From Deltaproteobacteria bacterium (lineage in GTDB: Bacteria; Desulfobacterota; Dissulfuribacteria; Dissulfuribacterales; QOAL01): a stretch of 7,046 nucleotides of DNA. The translations under genes were made by a program, and so were the position numbers. The notes beneath the pieces are model-generated. The model made no database searches and was not told where the DNA came from. It was given only the letters and a program-made list of their open reading frames with translations. The stretch covers positions 1 through 7,046 of the forward strand of contig JAMOUE010000305.1 of the NCBI GenBank assembly GCA_027068235.1. The letters run 5' to 3'. This document shows positions 1 through 5,596 of this stretch, one piece after another (the stretch's first letter is position 1; each line of letters starts with the position of its first letter).

Positions 1-116
1 AGCGTAAAAGAGATGACAAAGTGATTGCTTTCATAGCAGCTGCGGCCGCCTCTGCAATGACAATGAGGATTGCTTCCGGCCCTTCTAGACTTGTAATGAC
101 GGCTCATGTCATCTAA
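1..116 (+). CDS. C-terminal fragment, possibly OadG-like decarboxylase gamma subunit (5' end outside window)
   Basis: An open frame enters from the left edge (first full codon at 3) and ends at TAA 114-116, giving 37 residues. The visible tail has the core VIAFIAAAASAMTMRI followed by a basic/hydrophobic end, SRLVMTAHVI. This resembles the C-terminus of the small gamma/delta subunit of sodium-pumping decarboxylases (oxaloacetate, methylmalonyl-CoA). In that family a short acidic-basic linker leads into an Ala-rich amphipathic helix and then an arginine-containing tail. In those complexes the subunit holds the carboxyltransferase to the membrane pump. The identification rests on one short segment, so it is tentative; that a coding sequence ends here is more secure. 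It converges on the kinase-like gene with a 47-bp gap, and no convincing terminator is visible between them. Confidence 0.5.
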   Translation, partial: RKRDDKVIAFIAAAAASAMTMRIASGPSRLVMTAHVI

Positions 117-163
117 AAAAGGCTCTCAGTAATAATATGAGTCTTCTGGCTTATATCTGTATT

Positions 164-943
164 TTACATATTGGCTTTAAGTTTTATGATTATTGATTGA
201 TCATTCAACTTGAAGTCACCAGAGATCTTTTTAATACTCATCTTTGCTACAGCAAGGGCCAAATCAACAGGGGCAAATGATAATTCTTCTATCTCTTTGA
301 TGGTGCCATTTCTTTCTATAAAAGATGAAAGGTGTTCAACCCTTTCTAAAGGAAAGCCCCTACCTTCTGGCTCAAATTTCATTACAATATCAGAAGAATC
401 TGGTTCTGCTTCAATGGCAATGTGGAGTTTTGGATCGTTTTCTTTTTTTAGGGTTTGAATACAACTAAAAAGAACGCTATCTAATGCATCCTTCAAATAG
501 CGTTCCTTTGATACTACAACAGGTGAGGCACTTGGTATTTCAAGGTCAAGAATTACTTTATGTTTAAAGAAAAGGTCTGATTTCCAAAATTCTATAGTCT
601 CTTCAAGTAACCTCGCTACCATTATGGGGCCTTCATCGTCATCTTGTTCATCATCGGCAACTCTAGAGCCAACAAGTTTAACAAGATGGTTGATCTTGGC
701 TACTATCGTCTCAAGCTGGTCAAGCCTTTCAATTGCCTGCTGAATGCCACTTGATACTTCGCTATTCTCACATGGTTGAGAGGCCAATAGATTGAGATCC
801 ATTCCAAGGAGTTCTATTTGCATTGAAAGGACCTGTAGAGGACTATTCATGTTATGAACTATCCCTTTTGCATTACGGCCAATAAGACTATCTCTAAAAT
901 ATCTTAAAAGATCTAGCTCTGTCCCATCTTTCCCACCAGACAT
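164..943 (-). CDS. Histidine-kinase-like protein with intact H-box but degenerate ATPase domain
   Basis: This is a 259-residue soluble protein with no signal peptide or membrane segment. Residues 13-50 look like the first helix of a dimerisation/phosphoacceptor (DHp) domain, with H30 in the box HNMNSPLQ. A second helix follows at about 64-96, then a very acidic linker (DDEQDDDEG, 98-106). Residues 107-259 follow the layout of a HATPase_c domain. However, the N-box region (LKDALDSVLFSCIQTL) has Ser/Cys where Asn is expected. The DNGxGI motif is replaced by FEPEGRGF and the GxGLGL motif by APVDLAL. ATP binding is therefore doubtful. By analogy with Spo0B or ChpT it may be a phosphotransfer protein, a phosphatase or a scaffold rather than a kinase; this is inference. 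The ATG start at 941-943 has a strong AGGAGG (950-955) six bases upstream. It has no sensor domain and no adjacent response regulator. Confidence 0.7.
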   Translation of the reverse strand: MSGGKDGTELDLLRYFRDSLIGRNAKGIVHNMNSPLQVLSMQIELLGMDLNLLASQPCENSEVSSGIQQAIERLDQLETIVAKINHLVKLVGSRVADDEQDDDEGPIMVARLLEETIEFWKSDLFFKHKVILDLEIPSASPVVVSKERYLKDALDSVLFSCIQTLKKENDPKLHIAIEAEPDSSDIVMKFEPEGRGFPLERVEHLSSFIERNGTIKEIEELSFAPVDLALAVAKMSIKKISGDFKLNDQSIIIKLKANM

Positions 944-1050
944 GACGTCCCTCCTAAATTACATCAATAGTCGTATAGAAGTCTTCAAAATTTTTAATGA
1001 GACAAAAAATATTCTTGATCCGATTTATCTTTTTTAAAGACATACGAAAG

Positions 1051-1078
1051 AGTATATTGATTTGAGTAATTTTTACAA
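1051..1078 (-). promoter_or_regulatory. Candidate sigma-70 promoter for the kinase-like gene
   Basis: Read on the minus strand, TTGTAA (1073-1078) is followed after 16 bases by TATACT (1051-1056). Both hexamers are close to the consensus and the spacer is acceptable. Transcription would begin near 1044, leaving a leader of about 100 nt before the ATG at 943. The surrounding DNA is AT-rich, so a chance match is possible. Confidence 0.35.
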
Positions 1079-1161
1079 CCATTCAGTAAATTTAATTTTT
1101 AAAAATATTTGCTTGACGTGGATTCAAATAATACGCTCCCTATACCGTTGTTCCTACTTTA

Positions 1162-1280
1162 GGCCACTTCTAAAAATTGTTTTTTCTTAAATGGCTGCGT
1201 TATGCTCAAAAAATAATTCGCGAAATATCAACAAGATGTCTGCGGTTATTTTCTGCTAAAACAATTTTTTTAAGAGCTGA
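1162..1280. repeat. Long imperfect extragenic palindrome (REP/MITE-like)
   Basis: The left end GGCCACTTCTAAAAATTG (1162-1179) is matched by an inverted copy at the right end (1262-1279, CAATTTTTTTAAGAGCTG), about 13 of 18 positions. An inner arm, AAAATAATTCGCGAAATATC (1210-1229), pairs imperfectly with GATGTCTGCGGTTATTTT (1235-1252) around the 5-base loop AACAA. The left arm carries about 20 extra bases around 1183-1205, suggesting the right arm has lost that part. The right end covers the last codons and the stop of the Nudix gene. The architecture fits a decayed, dispersed palindromic repeat; without other copies in view this is an inference. Confidence 0.5.
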
Positions 1281-1696
1281 TATGTCTTACCTGGAGTAGG
1301 TAGTTCTTTTAACTCATCTAGAGAAAACCATTTTGCCTCCAATGCATCATCCATAGCTATAGGAAGATCTTCCTGGCATGTTGCAGCCACATAAAGAATA
1401 ACGTAATGATATTGCAGTGTTCCACTATCGTCCTTATATATGGCATCTATTGCATCGTAAACACTATAAGGTTGACAATTAAGCCCTGTTTCTTCCAAAA
1501 CTTCTCTCTGGGCGGCTTGGAATATGGTTTCTCCAAGCTCTATGCTTCCACCTGGTACAGACCATAATCCCTGAGCTGGCGGTTTGCCTCTTTTTATCAT
1601 AAGAATCCGGCCTTTATTAGACAGCACGGCAACCCCTACTGCTGGGATTGGAAAGAGCGGGTATTCACACCTTTCTTTTCTATGTCCTTTGTTCAT
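1256..1696 (-). CDS. Nudix hydrolase, ADP-ribose pyrophosphatase-like (COG1051 type)
   Basis: Nudix enzymes hydrolyse a nucleoside diphosphate linked to another moiety, using Mg2+ held by the glutamates of the Nudix box. The box here is complete and canonical: GSIELGE, seven residues, then REVLEETGL, at residues 50-72 of the 146-residue form. It matches GX5EX7REUXEEXGU exactly. The flanks PIPAVGVAVL, RGKPPAQGLWSVPGG and QYHYVILYVAA fit small cytosolic ADP-ribose/NADH-type Nudix proteins, but the substrate cannot be read from sequence. I chose the ATG at 1694-1696. An upstream in-frame TTG (1730-1732) would add 12 residues (MQPTFKLLCLCI) not typical of the family. Neither start has a clear Shine-Dalgarno sequence. 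The stop TAG (1256-1258) lies inside the arm of a palindromic repeat, so the last few residues (KKLF) may derive from it. The gene is divergent from ddl. Confidence 0.88.
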   Translation of the reverse strand: MNKGHRKERCEYPLFPIPAVGVAVLSNKGRILMIKRGKPPAQGLWSVPGGSIELGETIFQAAQREVLEETGLNCQPYSVYDAIDAIYKDDSGTLQYHYVILYVAATCQEDLPIAMDDALEAKWFSLDELKELPTPGKTYQLLKKLF

Positions 1697-1794
1697 GATA
1701 CATAAACATAGTAGTTTAAAGGTCGGTTGCAACTGCTGTTTCTTAATGAGACTTGATGCTTTTACAACATAAATGAAAGAGGAAGGGAAAAAAT

Positions 1795-2754
1795 ATGATT
1801 AATCTTGCCCTACTTTATGGAGGTAGATCAGCAGAACGAGATGTGTCCATTGCAGGGGCCAAAGAGGTGGAAAAGGCCTTGGATAAAGAGAAGTATATGA
1901 TTTTCAAGTATGATGCAGCTACTGATTTGGAGGGCCTTGTTCATGATGCCGCAAGATTGGATTGTGTATTCATTCTTCTTCATGGCAAATATGGAGAGGA
2001 TGGGACAATACAGGGCCTACTAGATTTGTTGGATTTACCCTATCAAAGTGCTGGTGTGCTTGGAAGTTCAATGGCCATGGATAAGCATGTTTCCAAGATC
2101 ATGTATAGGCAGGCTGGACTTTTGACTCCGGAATGGATGTATTTTAGAAGAGGAGACAGTATCGAAGTATCGGAAATAGAGGAGAGGGTTGGCTTGCCTT
2201 TGGTTGTTAAGCCATGTAATCAGGGTTCGAGTGTTGGTATTACTCTAGTCAAAAAGAGGGAAAAGATTCGTCAGTCAATAGAAAATGCCTTTTCATGGGA
2301 CAATGAAGTGATAGTTGAGGCGTATATAAAAGGGACTGAAATTACAGGAGGTGTTCTTGGTCTCAATGATATAGAGGCGCTACCTATAGTTGAAATAATC
2401 CCTGGCAATGAGTTTACCTTTTTTGATTATAAAGCAAAATATACTCCTGGTGCTACAAGGGAAATATGTCCGGCAAGGATTGACGCTGATTTGACGACTA
2501 TGGCTCAAAATATAGCCAAGAAGGCCCATGAAGCTTTGAAACTTACCATTTATAGCAGAACTGATATGATGCTTACTGATGATGGAGAAATTTACTGTAT
2601 AGAGACTAATACAATTCCTGGTATGACTCTTACAAGCCTATTTCCTCAAGCTGCAAAGGTGCATGGCTTCGATTTTCCCAGCTTGTTGGATAAACTCATA
2701 GAGCTTGCCATGGAAAGAAAGAAACTAGAGAAAATAAAAAATAAATCGGAGTAA
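1795..2754 (+). CDS. ddl: D-alanine--D-alanine ligase
   Basis: This cytosolic ATP-grasp enzyme joins two D-alanines to make the terminal dipeptide of the peptidoglycan stem. The length of 319 aa is normal. The N-terminal domain has GGRSAERDVSIAG (9-21, with catalytic-type E14), HGKYGEDGTIQG (63-74) and MDK with K97. The ATP-grasp core has VVKPCNQGSSVGI (137-149; K139 and the SS of the substrate loop). The omega loop is DYKAKY (211-216), with a Tyr as expected for D-Ala rather than D-lactate ligases. The metal and phosphate ligands sit in SRTDMML (R255, D257) and CIETNTIPGMT (E270, N272), numbers that coincide with E. coli DdlB. A good Shine-Dalgarno, AGGAAGG (1780-1786), precedes the ATG. The gene stands alone here, outside a mur/fts cluster, and shares a short divergent intergenic region with the Nudix gene. 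Confidence 0.96.
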   Translation: MINLALLYGGRSAERDVSIAGAKEVEKALDKEKYMIFKYDAATDLEGLVHDAARLDCVFILLHGKYGEDGTIQGLLDLLDLPYQSAGVLGSSMAMDKHVSKIMYRQAGLLTPEWMYFRRGDSIEVSEIEERVGLPLVVKPCNQGSSVGITLVKKREKIRQSIENAFSWDNEVIVEAYIKGTEITGGVLGLNDIEALPIVEIIPGNEFTFFDYKAKYTPGATREICPARIDADLTTMAQNIAKKAHEALKLTIYSRTDMMLTDDGEIYCIETNTIPGMTLTSLFPQAAKVHGFDFPSLLDKLIELAMERKKLEKIKNKSE

Positions 2755-2768
2755 ATAGCTGTATTTTT

Positions 2769-2863
2769 GAAAACGCAGTTTAAGAGTAATTATCTCCATC
2801 ATTATTATTGGTGTCATCGCAATCTGTGTGAATAAATTCCCATTGCAAGGAACAGGAGAGTAG
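2769..2863 (+). pseudogene. Possible remnant of a small membrane protein gene
   Basis: Just after ddl, the frame from 2771 to the TAG at 2861-2863 encodes 30 residues with an unbroken hydrophobic helix, VIISIIIIGVIAICV, preceded by KRSLR and followed by NKFPLQGTGE. It has no usable start: an in-frame TGA (2768-2770) precedes it. Removing one A from the run AAAA (2770-2773) would join it to the TTG at 2767-2769, giving a natural-looking N-terminus MKRSLR. It could be a frameshifted or decayed gene, but a 30-codon hydrophobic frame in AT-rich DNA can also arise by chance. Confidence 0.2.
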
Positions 2864-2904
2864 GGGATTGCCGCAGGGTTACGTAGCTTTGCAATAATAA
2901 AAAA

Positions 2905-2926
2905 AGTCCTTCCTTTTTGATACGTG
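2905..2926 (+). repeat. Direct repeat, copy 1, upstream of the sigma-54 promoter
   Basis: The sequence AGTCCTTCCTTTTTGATAC followed by GTG is repeated 114 bp further on with one gap and about three substitutions. The shared core is TTCC, four or five T, then GATAC. Its position in the leader region of the secretion operon suggests a binding site or an old duplication. This copy is not flanked by the dyad that overlaps copy 2. Confidence 0.4.
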
Positions 2927-2995
2927 AAAAAATCTACCAAATATCAAATTGTTACAAGTAAAAAATTTCTTTTGTGAAGTGGGAAATTAATTACA

Positions 2996-3027
2996 GGAAA
3001 AATGTTTCATATATGAAAAGTTTTTCC
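2996..3027. promoter_or_regulatory. 32-bp dyad, candidate activator binding site (UAS)
   Basis: A perfect 14-bp palindrome, TTTCATATATGAAA (3005-3018), is extended outward by GGAAAAA (2996-3002) and its exact complement TTTTTCC (3021-3027). Only the two steps between them (TG/AG) fail to pair, so 14 of 16 positions per arm are symmetric about 3011.5. The centre lies about 110 bp upstream of the start predicted for the sigma-54 promoter, a normal place for an enhancer-binding activator. No U-run follows directly, which argues against a terminator for ddl. The identity of the binding protein is unknown. Confidence 0.5.
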
Positions 3028-3038
3028 TTTTGATACTT
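3019..3038 (+). repeat. Direct repeat, copy 2, overlapping the right arm of the dyad
   Basis: AGTTTTTCCTTTTGATACTT and the following G form the second copy of the element at 2905-2926. Its first half is also the right arm of the 32-bp dyad, so the TTTTGATAC part is the portion not explained by the palindrome. Confidence 0.4.
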
Positions 3039-3095
3039 GGGGATTTTTTACATTCATTTAATTTCTGTAAAACTTTTGCCGAAAAGCCTTTTATA

Positions 3096-3112
3096 CTGGC
3101 ACGATTCATGCT
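3096..3112 (+). promoter_or_regulatory. Sigma-54 (RpoN) promoter
   Basis: CTGGCACGATTCATGCT matches the RpoN consensus YTGGCACG-N4-TTGCW at every specified position except one (A for the first T of TTGC). The essential GG (3098-3099) and GC (3110-3111) are exactly ten bases apart. Transcription would start near 3123, giving a leader of about 64 nt before the ATG at 3187. A sigma-54 promoter needs an ATP-dependent enhancer-binding protein, so the downstream operon should be tightly switched by a signal. No such regulator gene is in the window. Confidence 0.75.
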
Positions 3113-3186
3113 GAATAGAGGTTATGGTAAATGTTGCGAAATTAATTTTTCAAAAACTAATTAACAAGAGGGTAAAGGAGGTCATT

Positions 3187-4113
3187 ATGCTTCAAAAATC
3201 ACAAATGCTTCAATCATCTCTAAAATGTATTTTGTGTCTTGTGGCTTTTTTTATTGGTTCTTCTGGTGGTTTTCTATATGCAGCCTCCATTTACATGACA
3301 GTTATGGATTGTGCCGGAAATCTTACCTCTGGTGACGCAGTTCAAGCGTATTTGGGAGATGGCTATTGTGATGATGGTACCTGGGGGATCGATCTTAATT
3401 GTCCCTCTTTTAATTACGATAATGGAGATTGTTCAGGTTGGGGTAGTGGAAGCGGATACAGTACAGACTGCGTTGGCAATATAGCTTCAACGGCGCAAAT
3501 TCAATCTTGGTTAGGGGATGGCTATTGTGATGACGGCTCATATGGACTGGTATTGAATTGTGCCCAGTACAACTGGGATAACGGTGATTGTAACTACAGT
3601 AGTGGCTCTAGCACAAGTTACACAACAGACTGTGTGGGCAATACAGTATCTGTAGCGCAAATTCAATCTTGGTTGGGAGATGGCTATTGTGATGATGGTA
3701 CATACGGAGTAGTGCTTTATTGTCAAGAGTATAATTGGGACTATGGAGATTGCGGCTATGGTGGTGTAAGTACCGGTACTTCTGGAGGATATACAGTTGA
3801 CTGTGTAGGTAATGCAGTATCTGTAGCACAGGTACAGGCCTGGTTGGGAGATGGCTATTGTGATGATGGTACATACGGAGTAGTGCTCTATTGTCAAGAG
3901 TATAATTGGGACTATGGTGACTGTAGTTATGGAGGTACCGCCACAGGACCTACTAATAATTATACGATAGATTGCTCAGGAAATATGGTGCCTCTATATT
4001 ATGTTCAAGCGTGGTTGGGAGATGGTTACTGCGATAACGGTCAAAATGGCATTAATTTAAATTGTTACGAATATAATTATGATTACGGTGACTGCAACGT
4101 GATCCTGTACTAA
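3187..4113 (+). CDS. Secreted protein of five 41-residue four-cysteine (LNR-like) modules
   Basis: A 308-residue exported protein of unknown function. An N-terminal signal peptide (hydrophobic core about 13-30, likely cleavage after the Ala of FLYA, residue 32) is followed by five modules, C42-C82, C95-C135, C149-C189, C206-C246 and C263-C303. Each is exactly 41 residues with invariant C-x18-C-x10-C-x9-C spacing and the consensus WLGDGYCDDG...YNxDxGDC. Linkers of 12-16 residues are rich in Gly, Ser and Thr. The Asp-rich loops and terminal GDC recall Lin-12/Notch repeats, which bind Ca2+. Those usually have six cysteines, so the likeness is distant. All cysteines outside the signal peptide are in modules, implying two disulfides each. 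I chose ATG 3187 because AAGGAGGT (3175-3182) precedes it. The in-frame ATG at 3124 would sit on the predicted transcription start and give a poor signal peptide. It is first in a two-gene operon. Confidence 0.85.
   Translation: MLQKSQMLQSSLKCILCLVAFFIGSSGGFLYAASIYMTVMDCAGNLTSGDAVQAYLGDGYCDDGTWGIDLNCPSFNYDNGDCSGWGSGSGYSTDCVGNIASTAQIQSWLGDGYCDDGSYGLVLNCAQYNWDNGDCNYSSGSSTSYTTDCVGNTVSVAQIQSWLGDGYCDDGTYGVVLYCQEYNWDYGDCGYGGVSTGTSGGYTVDCVGNAVSVAQVQAWLGDGYCDDGTYGVVLYCQEYNWDYGDCSYGGTATGPTNNYTIDCSGNMVPLYYVQAWLGDGYCDNGQNGINLNCYEYNYDYGDCNVILY
3310..4095 (+). repeat. Five tandem coding modules of 123 bp
   Basis: The modules lie at 3310-3432, 3469-3591, 3631-3753, 3802-3924 and 3973-4095. Modules 3 and 4 are 171 bp apart (57 codons) and differ by hand count at about 14 of 123 positions. 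They share an identical run of 47 bases from the Trp codons at 3670 and 3841. This points to a recent duplication of one module plus linker, while modules 1, 2 and 5 are older. Confidence 0.9.
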
Positions 4114-4159
4114 TTAAGTTAAGCTGTTCATAATGCAATTTAAAAGGAGTTGAGTCGTC

Positions 4160-5023
4160 ATGAGTAAAATAATGAATCGTTTTGTATTGATCTCGATTTT
4201 TTTCTTTATTGTAAGCGGACTGTCTCTTTTGTTGAATAATGCATATGCATTCGATGGAAAATCTGGTTGGTGGTATACGCCAGGAAAAGATGGTACTGGA
4301 GTGTCTGTAGAAATACAGGGCAATACGGCATTTGTCGCTCTTTTTACTTATTATGACGATACAGGTCTTCCTTTTTGGATGACGGGTTATGGTTCCATTG
4401 AAAGAAATGTACAAAATCGATTTGGCACCTCCGATGTATTTACCGGGACTCTAAATTATTGGGCCGGTTGGCCACTTGGTTCTTCATATTATGCCCCCAC
4501 CTCTTATCGATTTGGCTCAATAAAGATTATCTTTTTCTCGGATGATGATGCAGAAATCAGTTATACTGTTGAAGGCTTTAAGAGTGCTTCAGGGGCTAAG
4601 AAAAAGACAGAGAAAGAGCCAGTTACATTTACTGCCAAATTGTCCAAATTTATGAAGGACGTTTCTCCAGGTAATCTAGATCCCAGGGATATAAATGGGT
4701 GGTGGTACGATCCCGCCTACAACGGTATGGGATTTTTTATGGAGGTAAGAGGTGGTACTGCATTCCTGACCTGGTATCATTACGGTCCTGATACCTTGCC
4801 GTTATGGTGGACTTGTACAGCTCCGTTAGGACCATCTGATAGTCACTTGTCTTGTGATCTTCTTCAGTGGCAAGGCGGTTCAAGTATCGGTGCCGATCAG
4901 TACCGAAAGCCTTCTGCTGCCACTGTAGGTTCCATGAATTTGACTATTAATAACAATCGCACAGCACTTCTTGAGTGGAATGGAACACAGTTTCATCTCC
5001 AAAGGTTCGTTTTCGGGAATTAA
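4160..5023 (+). CDS. Secreted protein with two copies of a GWWYxPxxxGxG domain
   Basis: A 287-residue exported protein of unknown function. The signal peptide is clear: a basic start, a hydrophobic core at about 8-27 and AYA at 28-30, with cleavage before FDG. Two homologous domains follow. The first, about 36-140, opens with GWWYTPGKDGTGVSVEIQG and contains TAFVALFTYYDDTGLPFW. The second, about 180-285, opens with GWWYDPAYNGMGFFMEVRG and contains TAFLTWYHYGPDTLPLWW. Both continue with a Leu-x-W-x-G segment and a GS-x-x-I/L-x-I strand. Domains with this sGxWYxPxxxGxG / YdxxGxPxW pattern recur in extracellular proteins of Proteobacteria, without a function I can name. A Lys/Glu-rich linker (145-153) separates them. 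C219 and C232 could form a disulfide. AAGGAG (4144-4149) precedes the ATG. It starts 46 bp after the module protein and ends at the strong terminator, so it is the second gene of that operon. Confidence 0.82.
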   Translation: MSKIMNRFVLISIFFFIVSGLSLLLNNAYAFDGKSGWWYTPGKDGTGVSVEIQGNTAFVALFTYYDDTGLPFWMTGYGSIERNVQNRFGTSDVFTGTLNYWAGWPLGSSYYAPTSYRFGSIKIIFFSDDDAEISYTVEGFKSASGAKKKTEKEPVTFTAKLSKFMKDVSPGNLDPRDINGWWYDPAYNGMGFFMEVRGGTAFLTWYHYGPDTLPLWWTCTAPLGPSDSHLSCDLLQWQGGSSIGADQYRKPSAATVGSMNLTINNNRTALLEWNGTQFHLQRFVFGN

Positions 5024-5054
5024 TCCTTAACATGTAGTTAGCTTTCATAACATG

Positions 5055-5112
5055 CCCTTGCCGCCTTTTGTAGATTTTAGACATCTACATGAAGTGGCAA
5101 GGGATTTTTTTT
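5055..5112 (+). terminator. Strong rho-independent terminator of the secretion operon
   Basis: CCCTTGCC (5055-5062) pairs with GGCAAGGG (5096-5103), and TGTAGAT (5069-5075) with ATCTACA (5083-5089), on the same axis. Between them only two steps fail to pair if G-U pairs are allowed, giving a stem of about 21 bp with a 7-base loop (TTTAGAC). Eight T follow at 5105-5112. It lies 32 bp after the stop of the second exported protein. In the opposite direction the hairpin has no T-run, so it should act mainly on the + strand. Confidence 0.92.
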
Positions 5113-5134
5113 GTGTAATGACAAAAACTTATAG

Positions 5135-5596
5135 CTACCGGCATTTTTTTCTGAAAATTGTTTTTACTATTGGATACGTAATGGAGATGGTGATGAGGCC
5201 AAGGCCAATCATAAGAAATACAGACCAATTCAGTCCAGGTTCAAGAAGGCTAATTTGGGGCTTTTGAGGGTTGTAATGTACAAGTACATTTTTCCCGACA
5301 GGGTACTTTTTGAGGATGTTTTTAATATAATTTTCAGATGCAAAGCAGCGCCATCCAGAGTTTAACCTGTGGCCTTCAAATACCTGATTTCCAACCAGAT
5401 ATAGATAATCCAAATTCAGACAAAGACGTGCTATACGTATCTTAGAAGAGGTTCTAAGCTCTTCCACACGAGACTTTATGATACGACCTTTGGCAGTGGG
5501 CCAACTTTTTGCCTTTATTCCCTCAATCCCCATTGAGATCCCTATAGCCAGACAATAAAGTCCTAGAAAGGCGAAAATTAGCCCAATAAATTTCAT
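5135..5596 (-). CDS. DUF3592-type two-helix membrane protein
   Basis: A 153-residue protein with an N-terminal membrane helix (about 3-24) and a second near the C-terminus (about 124-147), ending in the basic tail RKKCR. Between them is a domain matching DUF3592 (PF12158) in its hallmarks: SWPTAKGRIIKSRVE (31-45), YLYLVGNQVFEG (64-75) and YPVGKNVLVHYNPQKPQISLLEPG split across 98-121. Both ends are probably on the same side of the membrane, with the central domain on the other side. The biochemical role of the family is unknown to me. The ATG (5594-5596) overlaps the TGA of the upstream Hsp70-like gene in ATGA. Only a weak AGAAG lies upstream, so translation is likely coupled to that gene. No minus-strand terminator with a T-run was found downstream. 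Confidence 0.82.
   Translation of the reverse strand: MKFIGLIFAFLGLYCLAIGISMGIEGIKAKSWPTAKGRIIKSRVEELRTSSKIRIARLCLNLDYLYLVGNQVFEGHRLNSGWRCFASENYIKNILKKYPVGKNVLVHYNPQKPQISLLEPGLNWSVFLMIGLGLITISITYPIVKTIFRKKCR

Noticed and set aside
116..163. Terminator between the left-edge gene and the kinase-like gene
   Set aside because: Only a 4-bp stem (CTCA/TGAG) can form; the minus-strand T6 run next to it is suggestive but the hairpin is too weak.
1730..1732. TTG start giving a 158-residue Nudix protein
   Set aside because: It has no Shine-Dalgarno and adds residues unlike family N-termini; ATG 1694-1696 is preferred though also without a clear ribosome site.
2868..2895. Riboswitch or structured RNA around ATTGC...GCAAT
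   Set aside because: Only a 5-bp stem with an 18-base loop; no conserved riboswitch core was recognised.
3124..3186. Upstream ATG extending the module protein by 21 residues
   Set aside because: It has no Shine-Dalgarno, coincides with the predicted sigma-54 transcription start, and spoils the signal peptide; ATG 3187 has AAGGAGGT and a proper signal sequence.
3538..3897. Minus-strand open frames of 119 and 88 codons across the module gene
   Set aside because: They are shadows of the repetitive coding sequence, His/Tyr/Thr-rich with no Shine-Dalgarno, and lie inside a clearly real gene.
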